Made by a program: the position numbers and the translations under genes. This document shows, piece by piece, positions 9,009 through 19,203 of a stretch of 64,000 nt of DNA. Within the stretch, counting starts at the first letter, position 1; each line of letters opens with the position of its first letter. Origin of the DNA: Neobacillus sp. PS3-34 (GTDB lineage: Bacteria > Bacillota > Bacilli > Bacillales > Cytobacillaceae); assembly GCF_030915465.1 (NCBI RefSeq), contig NZ_CP133267.1:496001-560000 (forward strand), written 5' to 3'. The notes beneath the pieces are model-generated. The model ran no database searches and was not told the origin of the DNA. It saw nothing but the letters and a program-made list of their open reading frames with translations.

Positions 9009-10235
9009 ATGCAAGCCACTGAATTATCTAAGCGACATTGGTTGCTTATCTTAACACTTACTTTGTTAACATTTGTTCTCGGGACAAGCGAATTTGTGAT
9101 TGTCGGGATCTTAACCGATATCTCCTCGAGTCTTCATATGACAAATGCAAAAGCAGGCACACTCGTTTCTGCGTTTGCAATTACGTTTGCCATTGCCACA
9201 CCACTCGTGATGTCAGCAACAAGCCATTTTCCAAAGCGAAAATGGATGTTGTTTTTGATAGGATCGTTCATCATCCTGAATGCTTTGTGTGTGATTTCGA
9301 CGAGCTACATCATGCTTCTTGCACTTCGGATGCTGACGGCAATTGTCACAGGAGTTTTAATCTCTCTTGCTATGATTGTTGCAAGTGAAACCATGCCAAT
9401 CGCAAAACGAGGGCTTGCTATATCATTCGTTTTCGGTGGTTTTACTCTTGCAAACGTAATTGGAGTACCGATTGGCACTGTCGTTGCTGAATGGTACGGC
9501 TGGAATGCAACCTTCCTGTTAACAACTTTTTTGGGTGGAATGGCGTTTTTGGCATCTTTCTTTATTTTGCCTAAAAAACTCAGTCAAGTTCGGAGTTCGA
9601 TGCGCGATCAATTTTCATTGCTGACACACCCCCGAATCTTAATGGCTTTTTTCATTCCATCTCTAGGATTTGGAGCGACGTATGCCGTTTATACGTATCT
9701 TGTTCCAATTCTGAAAGGAATGGAAGCTCCAAGTAGCTCAATCAGTTTGATCTTGTTTGGCTACGGATTTATTTCGATTTTCAGCAACATCCTCGCGGGG
9801 AAAATTGCCAGCTACAATCCTATTGGACGCCTTCGATTTGTTTTCCTTGTTCAAGCAATGGTTCTGATCAGTTTGTTTTGGACGACTAATAATTTTATGT
9901 TTGGGTTAATTAACATTGGCTTGATGTCATTAATGGCCATCCTTTTAACCACATCTACCCAGCTTTATTTGATAGACCTTGCCGGTATTTATCAGCCAAA
10001 AGCGACAGGACTCGCTGCTTCACTGATGCCAGTCGCAAGCAATGTCGGTATCGCCTTTGGTTCTGCATTAGGAGGAATCGTTTACCATCAAGGAAATTTG
10101 TTGAATGTGACATGGGTCGGTGGATTAGTTGCTATCTGTGCAAGTCTTCTCACTTTCCTGAGTCATCACTTTGATAAAAAACAAAAGACACTTACAAAAG
10201 AACAAATCAATACAAAAACTCGCCGAGCTGTGTGA
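9009..10235 (+). CDS. MFS transporter, DHA1 type
   Basis: A 408-residue major facilitator with about 12 hydrophobic segments and the family layout of sugar or drug efflux proteins such as AraJ and YdhP. The N-terminus reads TFVLGTSEFVIVGIL, the classical start of this group, with FPKRKWM in the first cytoplasmic loop. A good RBS (AAGAGG) lies six bases before the ATG. It would export a small molecule with proton coupling; the substrate cannot be assigned. It is monocistronic, with a terminator overlapping its stop codon. Confidence 0.88.
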   Translation: MQATELSKRHWLLILTLTLLTFVLGTSEFVIVGILTDISSSLHMTNAKAGTLVSAFAITFAIATPLVMSATSHFPKRKWMLFLIGSFIILNALCVISTSYIMLLALRMLTAIVTGVLISLAMIVASETMPIAKRGLAISFVFGGFTLANVIGVPIGTVVAEWYGWNATFLLTTFLGGMAFLASFFILPKKLSQVRSSMRDQFSLLTHPRILMAFFIPSLGFGATYAVYTYLVPILKGMEAPSSSISLILFGYGFISIFSNILAGKIASYNPIGRLRFVFLVQAMVLISLFWTTNNFMFGLINIGLMSLMAILLTTSTQLYLIDLAGIYQPKATGLAASLMPVASNVGIAFGSALGGIVYHQGNLLNVTWVGGLVAICASLLTFLSHHFDKKQKTLTKEQINTKTRRAV

Positions 10236-10255
10236 TCGGCGAGTTTCATTTATTT
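10216..10255 (+). terminator. Terminator overlapping the MFS stop codon
   Basis: AAACTCGCCGA at 10216-10226 pairs with TCGGCGAGTTT at 10236-10246, then CATTTATTTTTTT. The stop codon at 10233-10235 lies in the loop. Confidence 0.85.
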
Positions 10256-10282
10256 TTTTGACTCGTAAAAAGATGGTCGTTC

Positions 10283-10720
10283 TTACTTTAAATTAAAAAT
10301 ACCCTTCCCATTTTCCATATTAATTGGCAATGATGAATGTTCATGTGTTATGGTCCAAGATTCATTTTCTTTTCTCAAACCAAATGTGAATCTATTTGTC
10401 ATTTGACGAAGTTTCTCTCCAGATTCGTTGTGAGCAGCGAACGTAACAGCACAATGAACGAAAGCGAGATTCGTATTTTCTTCCACTACTAAATCATTAA
10501 AATCTACTTTGAGTAAAACTCCTTCCTCAGTTAAACCAGTAAACCAGGCTTTCACCGTTTCCCTCCATTGAGAAATACCTGCACTCTCCCAGTGTCCCCA
10601 ACAATCATAAATGTGGATGTCAGGAGCGTAGGCAGATAAAAATCTCTCAACATCTTTCTCATAAATAGCAGATTTGTAATTTTCCAGAACGTCCTGGACT
10701 TTACTAAAGACAACACTCAT
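10283..10720 (-). CDS. SnoaL-like / NTF2-fold protein
   Basis: A 145-residue protein of the NTF2-like cone fold (SnoaL, ketosteroid-isomerase-like, DUF4440 type). The first helix region reads VLENYKSAIYEKDVERFLSAY, followed by APDIHIYDCWG, the usual pattern for this fold, and a C-terminal strand with SWTITHEHSS. Such proteins bind or isomerise small hydrophobic compounds; the ligand here is unknown. RBS AAAGGGG lies nine bases before the ATG. No operon partner. Confidence 0.8.
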   Translation of the reverse strand: MSVVFSKVQDVLENYKSAIYEKDVERFLSAYAPDIHIYDCWGHWESAGISQWRETVKAWFTGLTEEGVLLKVDFNDLVVEENTNLAFVHCAVTFAAHNESGEKLRQMTNRFTFGLRKENESWTITHEHSSLPINMENGKGIFNLK

Positions 10721-10918
10721 GACTACATCCCCTTTATTGTTATCATTAATTTAAGTTAATTTATTACTATTACTATATTCCACGTCCACAAGGCTTCCCC
10801 TTCTTCAACTATCTTCTATATAAAGAAAAAGACAGAATTAAGCCGCCATCTGATTTTCTCGATCACAATAGTTGCATACTTCGTCTTTTTAAATCGGGTT
10901 AAATTGACTTAGCCTTAA

Positions 10919-10946
10919 CAAAAAAGAATGCCACCCATAGGGCAGC
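10919..10946 (-). terminator. Terminator of glnS
   Basis: On the minus strand GCTGCCC (10946-10940) pairs with GGGTGGC (10936-10930) over a 3-nt loop, followed by ATTCTTTTTTG. It lies about 60 bp downstream of the glnS stop. The rest of 10721-11003 shows nothing clear. Confidence 0.7.
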
Positions 10947-11003
10947 ATAATTAACAGCTCTTATCGAACAGACTTATTATTAACTTGCATTTTAGGCTCC
11001 TTT

Positions 11004-12683
11004 TCAGCTTTTCTTACCTTTCCACGAATCCTTCAACGAAACAATTCTATTGAAGATTAACTTTTTATCAGTTGAATTCTTGTCTAAATTAAAATATCCA
11101 TGACGCAAGAATTGAAACCTGTCTTCAATTTTTGTATTTTTAATGAAAGGTTCTATTTTACAATTCTCAAGTACAACTCTGGAACATGGGTTTATTTTTT
11201 CATCCCATGTTTTTTCGTTATCCTTCACGATTTCTTCCTCTTCAAATAGTTTGTCAAAGAGGTTAACTTCCACTGTTACGCCATGTAAAGCTGAAACCCA
11301 ATGAATAGTCCCTTTTACTTTTCTTCCAGAAAAACCTGTGCCACTTTTGGTTTCCGGATCGTAAGTGCACTTCAGTTCAATTATCTCTCCAGTAACCTCA
11401 TCTTTTATAACTTCATTACACCTTATAAAATAGGCACCTTTTAAGCGAACTTCCGAATTTAAAGACAACCTTTTAAAACCTTTTGCCGGAACTTCCATAA
11501 AGTCTTCTTTTTCAATATAAATCACATTGGAAAAGGGTACATCTCTGTTTCCTAATTCAGGATTTTCCACATTATTTTCAATTGATAAAAGTTCTGTCGC
11601 ACCTTCCTCGTAATTCGTTATCGTTACCTTTAGCGGATTCAAAACAGCCATTATACTATGGACTTTTGTTTTCAGCTCATTGCGCAGTGTACTTTCAAGC
11701 ATAGAAAAGTCAACCGTGCTTGCATGCTTTACAAACCCAATATCATTTACAAATGTTCTAATGCTTTCTGGTGTGAACCCCCTTCTCCGAAGCCCACGTA
11801 TAGTGGGCAGCCGTGGATCATCCCAACCATCTACAAATTTCCCAGCAACTAATTCCCTTAAGTACCGTTTGCTTGTAACTACTCCGGTAATATTCACTCT
11901 TCCAAATTCTCTTTGTTTTGGTGGTTCTTTTATATCCAATTCATTCAGAACCCATTCATATAACGGCCGGTGATCTTTGAATTCTATCGAACATAATGAA
12001 TGTGTAACTCCTTCAATTGCATCTTGTATTGGGTGAGCAAAATCATACATTGGATATATACACCATTCGTTACCAGTTCTGTAATGGTTAGCGTGAATAA
12101 TCCTGTATAGGATAGGGTCCCTTAAATTCATATTGGGTGATTCCATATCGATTTTCGCCCGTAATACCATTGACCCTGACGAAAAATCACCATTTTTCAT
12201 CTTAAAAATCAGGTCTAAATTTTCCTCAACTGGTCTGTTCCTATAAGGACTGATTTTACCTGGTTCTGTTAAAGTTCCGCGATACTCTTTCATTTCTTCA
12301 GGTGTAAGTTCACAGACAAATGCTTTGCCCTTTTTTATTAATTGGATTGCTGCGTTAAATATTTCATTGGAATAGTCTGATCCATAAAATATTCGATTTT
12401 CAGGCGTATATCCTAACCAATTAATATCTTCAATAATTGCATTAACGTATTCAACATCTTCTTTTAAAGGATTGGTATCATCAAATCGAAGATTGAATAG
12501 CCCATTAAATTTTTGAGCAATCATATAGTTCAAGTGTATAGCGTAAGCACTGCCGATATGGAGATAACCATTTGGTTCCGGAGGAAACCTTGTGCAAATC
12601 GTTCTTTGAAATGTTCCTTTTTCTAAATCTTCTTCAACAATCCTATCCATATTATTAAAGGTTATTTTTTTCTCTCCATCCAT
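11004..12683 (-). CDS. glnS: Glutaminyl-tRNA synthetase
   Basis: A 559-residue class I aminoacyl-tRNA synthetase that charges tRNA-Gln directly. The HIGH-type motif is in [17 protein letters not shown] near residue 40, and the KMSKS-type motif appears as [11 protein letters not shown]. The C-terminal anticodon-binding beta-barrels follow, ending without a YqeY fusion. The ATG at 12683 is chosen because AGGAGGG lies six bases before it; the longer open frame runs into the T-box terminator. The gene is headed by a T-box leader with a glutamine specifier. Many Bacilli, B. subtilis among them, make Gln-tRNA only by the GluRS/GatCAB amidation route, so a GlnRS here is likely an acquired or additional enzyme. 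Confidence 0.93.
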   Translation of the reverse strand: MDGEKKITFNNMDRIVEEDLEKGTFQRTICTRFPPEPNGYLHIGSAYAIHLNYMIAQKFNGLFNLRFDDTNPLKEDVEYVNAIIEDINWLGYTPENRIFYGSDYSNEIFNAAIQLIKKGKAFVCELTPEEMKEYRGTLTEPGKISPYRNRPVEENLDLIFKMKNGDFSSGSMVLRAKIDMESPNMNLRDPILYRIIHANHYRTGNEWCIYPMYDFAHPIQDAIEGVTHSLCSIEFKDHRPLYEWVLNELDIKEPPKQREFGRVNITGVVTSKRYLRELVAGKFVDGWDDPRLPTIRGLRRRGFTPESIRTFVNDIGFVKHASTVDFSMLESTLRNELKTKVHSIMAVLNPLKVTITNYEEGATELLSIENNVENPELGNRDVPFSNVIYIEKEDFMEVPAKGFKRLSLNSEVRLKGAYFIRCNEVIKDEVTGEIIELKCTYDPETKSGTGFSGRKVKGTIHWVSALHGVTVEVNLFDKLFEEEEIVKDNEKTWDEKINPCSRVVLENCKIEPFIKNTKIEDRFQFLRHGYFNLDKNSTDKKLIFNRIVSLKDSWKGKKS

Positions 12684-12697
12684 CTTTATCCCTCCTG

Positions 12698-13026
12698 TAT
12701 TACTGCATTTTTTTCTTATAAAATAAAAAAAATCCCACCCCCAAGACTGTTTACGTCTTGGGGACGAGATTTTATATCGCGGTACCACCCCAGTTTGTTA
12801 ATATGTCACCATATTAACCTCTTCGGGTACGGCATTAATGTTAATACTTATACCCTAGCTCTATAACAGGAGCACCTGTCACACTATCACTAACATCAGA
12901 TCCAATGTGAAGCTCAGAGTCTTGGTTCAATAAATCATTCTTGCTCCCATTTCAGCACCGGAAGCTCTCTGTAAAGAATTAAATTTATTTACTCTTCTCT
13001 TCATCGCTTAATTAACCATTTTAATT
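12698..13026 (-). promoter_or_regulatory. T-box riboswitch for glnS, specifier CAA (Gln)
   Basis: The T-box sequence GGGGTGGTACCGCG lies at 12791-12778 on the minus strand. It is followed by a terminator whose stem CCCCAAGAC pairs with GTCTTGGGG and runs into TTTTTTTT (12773-12725). Stem I can be folded from TGAAG/CTTCA at its base, AGAGT/ACTCT, and AAATAAAT/ATTTATT. The specifier loop then has AGTA on its 5' side and GAACCAAG on its 3' side, placing the codon CAA at 12924-12922. Uncharged tRNA-Gln should favour the antiterminator and turn on glnS. Confidence 0.92.
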
Positions 13027-13032
13027 TTATTC

Positions 13033-13061
13033 ATATTAACAATTCAAATGACAGATGTAAA
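13033..13061 (-). promoter_or_regulatory. Probable sigma-A promoter of the glnS T-box transcript
   Basis: On the minus strand TTTACA (13061-13056) and TAATAT (13038-13033) are separated by exactly 17 bp, just before the start of the T-box leader. Confidence 0.6.
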
Positions 13062-13176
13062 GGTTTTACAATTATTAATAGCATATGCAAATATTCATTT
13101 AAGAAACCTAGGATTATTAATTTTTTATCCGGTTATGTTGAGACCCCTAAATGGCATGAAAGTTGAGTAAAAATAA

Positions 13177-14608
13177 TTAAACTGGCTGTGTATCCTTCTT
13201 CGCATTCCTTAAAAACGATGCAGCAATCGCGAAGATCGTAAGGACCATCATCACCAAAAATACTACCCGATACCCGGTTACAATTAAACTAGTATCTTCC
13301 CTGACAATGTGGGCATTTGCGCCGGCATAAATAGCGGTTTTTAAATGCATGGGCAATAGGCTTGTGACAATCATTAATGATAATGCCGTACTTAGTACTC
13401 CTCCCATGTTTTGCAGCATCGATCGAATGCCGTTTGCGATTCCACGCCTTTCATGAGGGACCGTCAGCATAATCGACTGTGTATTAGGCGTCTGGAAGAC
13501 CCCTGTTCCAATCCCGATGAGCAATTGGCCAAGGATAATCCAAAACAGTGATCCATCTGCACCTATTTTCCACGTTAATAAAAGCATGCCAATACAGGTA
13601 CCAAACAGCCCTGAGGTTGACAACAACCTTGCCGAATAATTTAACGTTAGCTTGCTGACAATGATGGAGCCAAGCATGATACCTACAGTAACAGGAACCA
13701 CTTTGAGGCCTGCTGTAAAGGGGTTTTCATTGTCAACCACCTGGTAAAACAGGGCGATTAACAAAACCACTGATGAGCGGGCAAGCGAATTGAAAAATGT
13801 AGCTAAATTGGCCATTGCATATGGCCGATCGTGAAATAGCTTAAAATCAATCATTGGATATTTTGCATGTTTTTCTACCCATACAAAAACAAAAGCAAAA
13901 ATGACAAATAGGATGAGCCTGTACGGACGATCGGACTTGTCCAGCCGCTAACACCTACTTCTGATAAAGCAAGAATGAAACCGCCAAGGCCGATAAAGGT
14001 TATGATATTTCCGGCCAATCGATTTTCTCTCCTTTTGCTCTTCCTGGCACAGCTCTTAGTGTAAAAAGTCCCCAAATGAACCCGATAATTCCCACAGGTA
14101 CGTTGAACCAAAATACCCAGCGCCAGCCAAAGTGATAGACTAAAAATCCGCCAATGACCGGTCCGATTAACTGGGCAATCGAGGCAATCAAAATATTAAT
14201 ACTCAATCCTGTCCCCAGCTTCTTAGGAGGAAAAGCATCTGTAATCAGAGGTGTCGTGTTGGTAATAATCAGTGCTCCCCCGAGTGCCTGCAGCGCGCGA
14301 AGCAAAATCAGAACCCACACGTTTGGTGCCAATCCGCATAAAAAGCTGACAATGGTGAACTCAAGCAGACCAAACAGGTACATACCCCGCCGTCCAAAGA
14401 TATCCGCCAATTTTCCGAATACCAAAATAAAAATGGTATTAACCAGCATATAGGACAACAAGATCCAGTTGGCAGCCAGTCCGCTCGCATGAAAATGATT
14501 CGTAATCTCCGGCAGCGCCACATTTAAGGTACTGAAATTTAAGGTGGCAAGAATGACACCAAGACCTGTCACAGAGAGGAGCAGCCAGGGATAGTTATTG
14601 TCTTTCAT
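13177..14608 (-). pseudogene. MFS drug efflux transporter (DHA2/EmrB type), two frameshifts
   Basis: Three pieces in three frames make one transporter of about 477 residues with 14 hydrophobic segments, the DHA2 (EmrB, QacA) layout. The first piece has NFSTLNVALPEI and the loop motif GKLADIFGRRGMY, then RALQALGGALI (motif C region). The frame breaks near 14013 (GATTGGCCGG) and near 13919 (ACAGGCTCATC). Adding one base at each, giving GGGCC and GGCC, rejoins the protein to its C-terminal end. It would export hydrophobic drugs with proton exchange. Since both breaks are one-base losses at GGCC words, they may be sequence errors. Confidence 0.85.
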
Positions 14609-14709
14609 CTATCTATTCCTTTCGGTTTCCTAAATATTTTCCCACCTAGTATATTACCAAAAATAAATGCACATGTCAGATTTTGCGTTTTTAATTTGGA
14701 AAAATCTTC

Positions 14710-14779
14710 TTGCTAATCAAAAGTTGTTCGCTTACAATCGAACTACATAAACAATTAGTTAGATGGGAGTCGAACAACT
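14710..14779 (+). promoter_or_regulatory. Promoter and inverted-repeat operators of the ArsR-MFS operon
   Basis: TTGCTA at 14710-14715 and TACAAT at 14733-14738 are 17 bp apart, a good sigma-A promoter. Around it are inverted repeats: GTTCG (14726-14730) with CGAAC (14739-14743) over the -10 box, and a longer pair AGTTGTTCG (14722-14730) with CGAACAACT (14771-14779). The three half-sites would suit binding by the ArsR-type product encoded just downstream, as autoregulation. Confidence 0.6.
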
Positions 14780-14781
14780 AA

Positions 14782-15708
14782 ATGACTTGGACAATTGAAG
14801 TACGCTTTCATCCTATATTTGAATTACTGAACAGTTTACGTGTTTTTACCCAGCCGGCTTTTTATAAAAAAACAGAAATGGGTGTGAATTGGCGGAAGAC
14901 AGTTTTAAAACAGCTTAGCGGCAATCTAGCAGACGCATTAAACTCAGAACAGTTAGAGCAAATAGGTTTACTATCTGAATATCTTTTAACTAAGCCGGTA
15001 TCCAACTTACCTTTGGAGCAACTTTTAGACGAATTGAGTGACACAACTAGGAAAGGAGTATTAGAGCACTTTCAAAACCAAATGCACGTCCCAAAAGATT
15101 ACTTCTCATCTGCGGAAGGGACCTTTGAAACATCAATCGACTTATTGAAGCAGTGGAAGAAGGAGTATTATGACCAGCTGGATCCTGGCACTCTTACTTC
15201 TTTGGAGGAGGACTTTTTAGAAAAACAGCAACAAATCACTCATTACTCACCTTTGGATTTTGTAGAAAAGGCCACAAATGGTTTTGTGCTAAGAGGATAT
15301 GATCAGGTAAAAAAGGTCATCTTGTACCCTGCTTACCATTCAAGCCCGATTGTGACCTATTCACATTATCCCCAGCTGCACATCTATGGATATCCTGTTG
15401 ACCTCAACCCTTCTTTAGAGGGGGAACCTTCACCCAGTTTAATGCAGAGAGGAATTGCACTATCGGATAAAAATCGTCTGCGAATTCTTCGTTTTCTCGA
15501 AAAAAAGGAAAGAAGTTTTACAGACATCGTGAATTTTATTGGGCTTGCCAAAAGTACGGTCCACCATCATATGGTTCTATTAAGGGCATCCGGGTTGGTT
15601 CAGGTGATATTATCCCCTACTTCTTCCGAACGCTATCGCTTAAGAGAACAAGGCCTCGATAATATTTTTCAAAATTACCATCAATATCTGTTTCCTTCAG
15701 AAGTCTAA
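14782..15708 (+). CDS. ArsR-family winged-helix transcriptional regulator
   Basis: A 308-residue regulator with a long N-terminal domain of unknown fold and a C-terminal winged helix (about residues 225-295). The helix-turn-helix is clear: SDKNRLRILRFLEKKERSF, then LAKSTVHHHMVLLRASGLV (recognition helix). The domain order, with the HTH at the C-terminus, is that of the DUF5937/ArsR-like regulators found next to MFS pumps. It sits 26 bp before the MFS gene and behind a promoter with operator repeats, so it very likely controls both. The inducer is unknown. Confidence 0.88.
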   Translation: MTWTIEVRFHPIFELLNSLRVFTQPAFYKKTEMGVNWRKTVLKQLSGNLADALNSEQLEQIGLLSEYLLTKPVSNLPLEQLLDELSDTTRKGVLEHFQNQMHVPKDYFSSAEGTFETSIDLLKQWKKEYYDQLDPGTLTSLEEDFLEKQQQITHYSPLDFVEKATNGFVLRGYDQVKKVILYPAYHSSPIVTYSHYPQLHIYGYPVDLNPSLEGEPSPSLMQRGIALSDKNRLRILRFLEKKERSFTDIVNFIGLAKSTVHHHMVLLRASGLVQVILSPTSSERYRLREQGLDNIFQNYHQYLFPSEV

Positions 15709-15734
15709 TTTTTAAAAAGAGAGGGATTGGGCAA

Positions 15735-16981
15735 ATGAAAGAGTTATTGAAGAATAGGAAGTTTATGTTTTTGTGGCTGGCCCAGGGGGCATCAGGATTG
15801 GGTAGTACGTTTGCAACATTCGCATTGTCGTGGCTTGTCTATAAAATGACAGGCTCTAAGGTGGCCATGGGAAGTATCTGGGTAGTCTTTATGCTGCCGA
15901 ATATGGTCATTCAAATGTTTGCCGGCCTTTATTTAGATCGATGGGACCGCAAAAAAGTCATGGTTTTTTCTGAATGGTTTCGGGCTGCCGCTTTTCTTGT
16001 CCCTGCCATTTTAATGCCGATGGATTTATTAGAAACCTGGCATTTGTATCTCGTATCGATCGCGATTGGAATAGCCCAGCCATTATTTTATCCTGCAAGC
16101 ATGGCGTACGTTGCCGATATTTTACCTAAGGATAATTTAATCAAAGGCAATTCCCTTCTGGAAGGTACCGGACAGGTAATGATGCTGTTAGGGCTACACT
16201 TGGAGGGTTATTAATCTCAGCCTTTGGAATCGAATCAGTGCTGATAATCCTCCTCGTCTCTTTAGGGCTTTCCGGACTTTTATTAATGATGAACCCAAGT
16301 TCTACGAAAACACAAATCGAAAAGAAAGAAAGCTGGTTCGTTCAATTTAAAGAAGGCCTTCAATTTTATCGGGTATATCCTGTATTGTTTTGGGTCGGCA
16401 TCATGATGATGATCATTAATTTCAGTTCCGGTGCTGCTCAGCCCATGTTTTTACCATATATTACAGATCAATTCCATGGAACCGCTTTTCAATACGGCTT
16501 ATTTACTTCAGCATTTTCCTTTGGAATGCTGGCAGGGTCTTTATTAACTGGTACTCTAAAGGAACCGAAAAACAGGAAATTGGTGATGCTAGGTTCCTTA
16601 TTTATGAATGGAGTATTATTCTTAGGTTTAGGGTGGACGCCTTTTTACTGGCTGGCAATCGTCATTACCTTTGGGCAAGGACTATTTGCGATTATCTTTA
16701 ACATTAATAACACAACACTTTACCAGCAAAGAGTACCTGAACATTTACGCGGCAGAGTGTTCTCTGTTAGAGTCTTTCTGGCACAAGCCGGAATTCCTTT
16801 CGGTGCAGCAATTGGAAGTTATATTGCTGAGTCATTTTCCATTTCGGCCTTATTCTTAGCCTTAGGCTGCTTAATAGCAATCACCACTATTGTTTGCTCG
16901 TTGCATCCGATGTTTAATAAGTTGAATGATAATAATGTAGTGAATTTGGAGATTCCTTCGGAGGAACAAATTACTTCTTAA
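15735..16981 (+). pseudogene. MFS transporter (MefA/multidrug-like), one frameshift
   Basis: Together the two frames give about 415 residues and 12 hydrophobic segments of a macrolide-efflux-like MFS protein. Typical is the start KNRKFMFLWLAQGASGLGS and the loop LDRWDRKKVMVFSEW. The first frame stops after MMLLGLHLEGY; one added C at 16194 (GGGCTAC to GGGCCTAC) restores GPTLGGLLISAF, the expected family sequence, and the frame then runs through to the end. RBS AGAGAGGG precedes the ATG. The gene is the second in the ArsR operon. The one-base loss at a GGCC word suggests a sequence error. Confidence 0.87.
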
Positions 16982-16991
16982 TCACATGAAG

Positions 16992-17041
16992 GTGCCTGCC
17001 CCCACTTAGTTAATACTTTAACGCACTGGGGGGTCAGGCAC
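16992..17041. repeat. GTGCCTG/CAGGCAC hairpin element
   Basis: GTGCCTGCCCCCA at 16992-17004 pairs with TGGGGGGTCAGGCAC at 17027-17041. This hairpin with the GTGCCTGACCCC core is a dispersed element I recall from many Bacillus intergenic regions. Fragments with the related word GTCTGACACC/GTCAGACACC are also near 28640 and 29450. It may act as a terminator for the MFS gene. Confidence 0.55.
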
Positions 17042-17042
17042 T

Positions 17043-17085
17043 AAAAAACGCTGATTCACGTATTAAATTAACGTAAATCAGCGTT
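17043..17085 (-). terminator. Terminator of the prolyl oligopeptidase gene
   Basis: AACGCTGATT (17047-17056) pairs with AATCAGCGTT (17076-17085), with ACGT pairing inside. On the minus strand TTTTTT follows (A-run 17043-17048). Confidence 0.8.
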
Positions 17086-17112
17086 AAATCACTTTTCAGA
17101 TTGGCGTTTCTC

Positions 17113-19137
17113 TTACACCAACTCTTTATCCAAAAACGCATAAAAGTCTGCCCACTCATCAATCAGTTTTGAAGTAGGCTTTCCAAGGCGATGCCCCGCT
17201 TTCGCTTCCAGACGTAAAACAATGGTTGAATCCTCACTAGCTTTTTCTAGTAAAGTAGCAGCAAATTTCTTTGCGTGTGCTGGTACAACCCGGTCATCAC
17301 TTTCAGCTGTAGCGATCAACACTGGAGGATATTTTTGCCCCTCTTTAATGTTGTGCAACGGAGAATATGCATATAGGAATGGGAACTGTTCAGCATTCTC
17401 TGCATTTCCGTATTCGGAAATCCAGTACTTTCCGATCGTAAATTTATGATAACGCAGCATGTCGATAACTGGAACACGGCAAATAACCGCTCCAAACAAG
17501 TCTGGACGCTGAACCATACATGCGGCAACGAGAAGGCCTCCATTAGATCCCCCAGAAATAGATAGCTTATTTTTACTTGTGTAATTATTGTTTATTAAGT
17601 ATTCTCCTGCAGAAATAAAATCGTCAAACACATTTTGCTTTTTATCTAGCATTCCAGCTTTATGCCAGTCTTCACCATATTCTGAACCACCCCGCAGGTT
17701 GGTTACAGCATAGATTCCGCCCTTTTCAAGCCAGCGTAAAATCGCTGGATTAAAGCCAGGAGTCATACTAACATTAAAGCCGCCATATCCATACAAAATG
17801 ACAGGGTTTTGGCCGTTCAACGGAAGATTCTTTTTCATCGTTAAAAACATCGGTACTTTTGTTCCATCATTAGATGTGTAGAAAACCTGTTTCGTTTCGA
17901 ATTGAGATGTATCTATTTTCAATTCAGACTCGGCAAACACTTCTAGTTCACCATTTAAAAAATCATATCGATATACAACGGTTGGACTTAAGAAGGAAGT
18001 CATACCGAAAAACATTTCGGTTTGGTCATGTTTCCCAGATAAATCAGTAAGTGATCCTATGACAGGGATATCAATTTGCTTTTCATAGCTACCATCTTCA
18101 TTGTACAAATGAACTTGATGAAACGCATCAGCTAAGTAGGCAATGACAAATTGGCCATTAATAAACTTAACCGCATCGATAACATTTTCTTGTTCACCGA
18201 CAATTTCTTTCCAATTGTCATGTGACGGATTTTCAATGTCGATAGCAATGATTCGACCCCGCGGAGCTTCCAGGTCAGTTTTAAAATAAAAAAGAGTACC
18301 TTCATTATGGATATAAGAGTATTCAGCATCCTGTTCATCTAATAAACGTGTAAATTCACCTGTTGATCCTAGCTTTTTTAGATAGAAGCGATTTTGTGCA
18401 GCTGTTCCATGACTTACATGAAGACAAATGTATTGATCATCATTCGTTACAAATGTGGTAAACATCAGTTCCTTGTTGTCTGGATGCTCAAAAATTAAGG
18501 TATCTTGATCCTGGAGCGTACCTAATTGATGAAAATATACTTTATGATAATTTCCTTCATCCTCTTCACTTACCGTTCCTGGTTCAGGAAAACGGCTATA
18601 GAAAAAGCCTGAATAATCAGGGGTCCATGCTATACTCGTAAACTTTACAAATTGAATGTGATCCTCTAAATCTCTTCGACTTTCAATTTCCCTTACGTAA
18701 ATCTCCTGCCAGTCACTACCGTGAGTAGAAGTAGCATAGGCTAGATAACGGCCATCACCACTGAAGGCATAGTTTGTCATCGCAACGGTACCATCGTCAC
18801 TTAATTTGTTGGGATCAAGTAATACAGTATCCTCTTCTCCATCCTTCTTATACATTACGGCCTGGTTCTGCAAACCATCATTTTTTTGATAAAAAAGCTT
18901 GTCCTTCACTCTCTTTGGCACGAAAAGTTTCGGATAGTTCCACAATTCCGTCAGTCGGGTCTTATCTTCTTCTCTTGTCGACGTATCTTTAAAATAAGCC
19001 TCACATTTTTCCCCTAACTCTTTTCCCCATTGTATTGTTTCTTTACTATTTGGATCCTCCAGCCATCGATAAGGGTCAACGACCATTGTTCCGTGAAAAT
19101 CTTCAACTATGTTATCTTTCTTGATTACCATTGTCAT
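17113..19137 (-). CDS. Prolyl oligopeptidase family serine peptidase (S9A)
   Basis: A 674-residue cytosolic peptidase that cuts short peptides after proline. The N-terminal end reads VVDPYRWLEDP, the family mark, followed by a seven-bladed propeller (about residues 75-425) and an alpha/beta-hydrolase domain. The nucleophile is S531 in SGGSNGG, the aspartate is D614 or D615 in AESDDRVVP, and the histidine is H649 in AGHRLGKP. NLRGGSEYGEDWH is also conserved. No signal peptide is present. The gene is monocistronic with a terminator at 17043-17085. Confidence 0.95.
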   Translation of the reverse strand: MTMVIKKDNIVEDFHGTMVVDPYRWLEDPNSKETIQWGKELGEKCEAYFKDTSTREEDKTRLTELWNYPKLFVPKRVKDKLFYQKNDGLQNQAVMYKKDGEEDTVLLDPNKLSDDGTVAMTNYAFSGDGRYLAYATSTHGSDWQEIYVREIESRRDLEDHIQFVKFTSIAWTPDYSGFFYSRFPEPGTVSEEDEGNYHKVYFHQLGTLQDQDTLIFEHPDNKELMFTTFVTNDDQYICLHVSHGTAAQNRFYLKKLGSTGEFTRLLDEQDAEYSYIHNEGTLFYFKTDLEAPRGRIIAIDIENPSHDNWKEIVGEQENVIDAVKFINGQFVIAYLADAFHQVHLYNEDGSYEKQIDIPVIGSLTDLSGKHDQTEMFFGMTSFLSPTVVYRYDFLNGELEVFAESELKIDTSQFETKQVFYTSNDGTKVPMFLTMKKNLPLNGQNPVILYGYGGFNVSMTPGFNPAILRWLEKGGIYAVTNLRGGSEYGEDWHKAGMLDKKQNVFDDFISAGEYLINNNYTSKNKLSISGGSNGGLLVAACMVQRPDLFGAVICRVPVIDMLRYHKFTIGKYWISEYGNAENAEQFPFLYAYSPLHNIKEGQKYPPVLIATAESDDRVVPAHAKKFAATLLEKASEDSTIVLRLEAKAGHRLGKPTSKLIDEWADFYAFLDKELV

Positions 19138-19203
19138 TTAATTACCCCCTTTCCATAAACTATTTCGACATTCGAAATGAAAATCCTTTTTTTGGCTTAG
19201 TTA

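Noticed and set aside
12684..12788. N-terminal extension of glnS by 35 codons
   Set aside because: It is the translation of the T-box terminator; a strong RBS lies before the internal ATG.
13177..14608. Three separate small membrane proteins
   Set aside because: The pieces join into one 14-segment transporter once two bases are restored.
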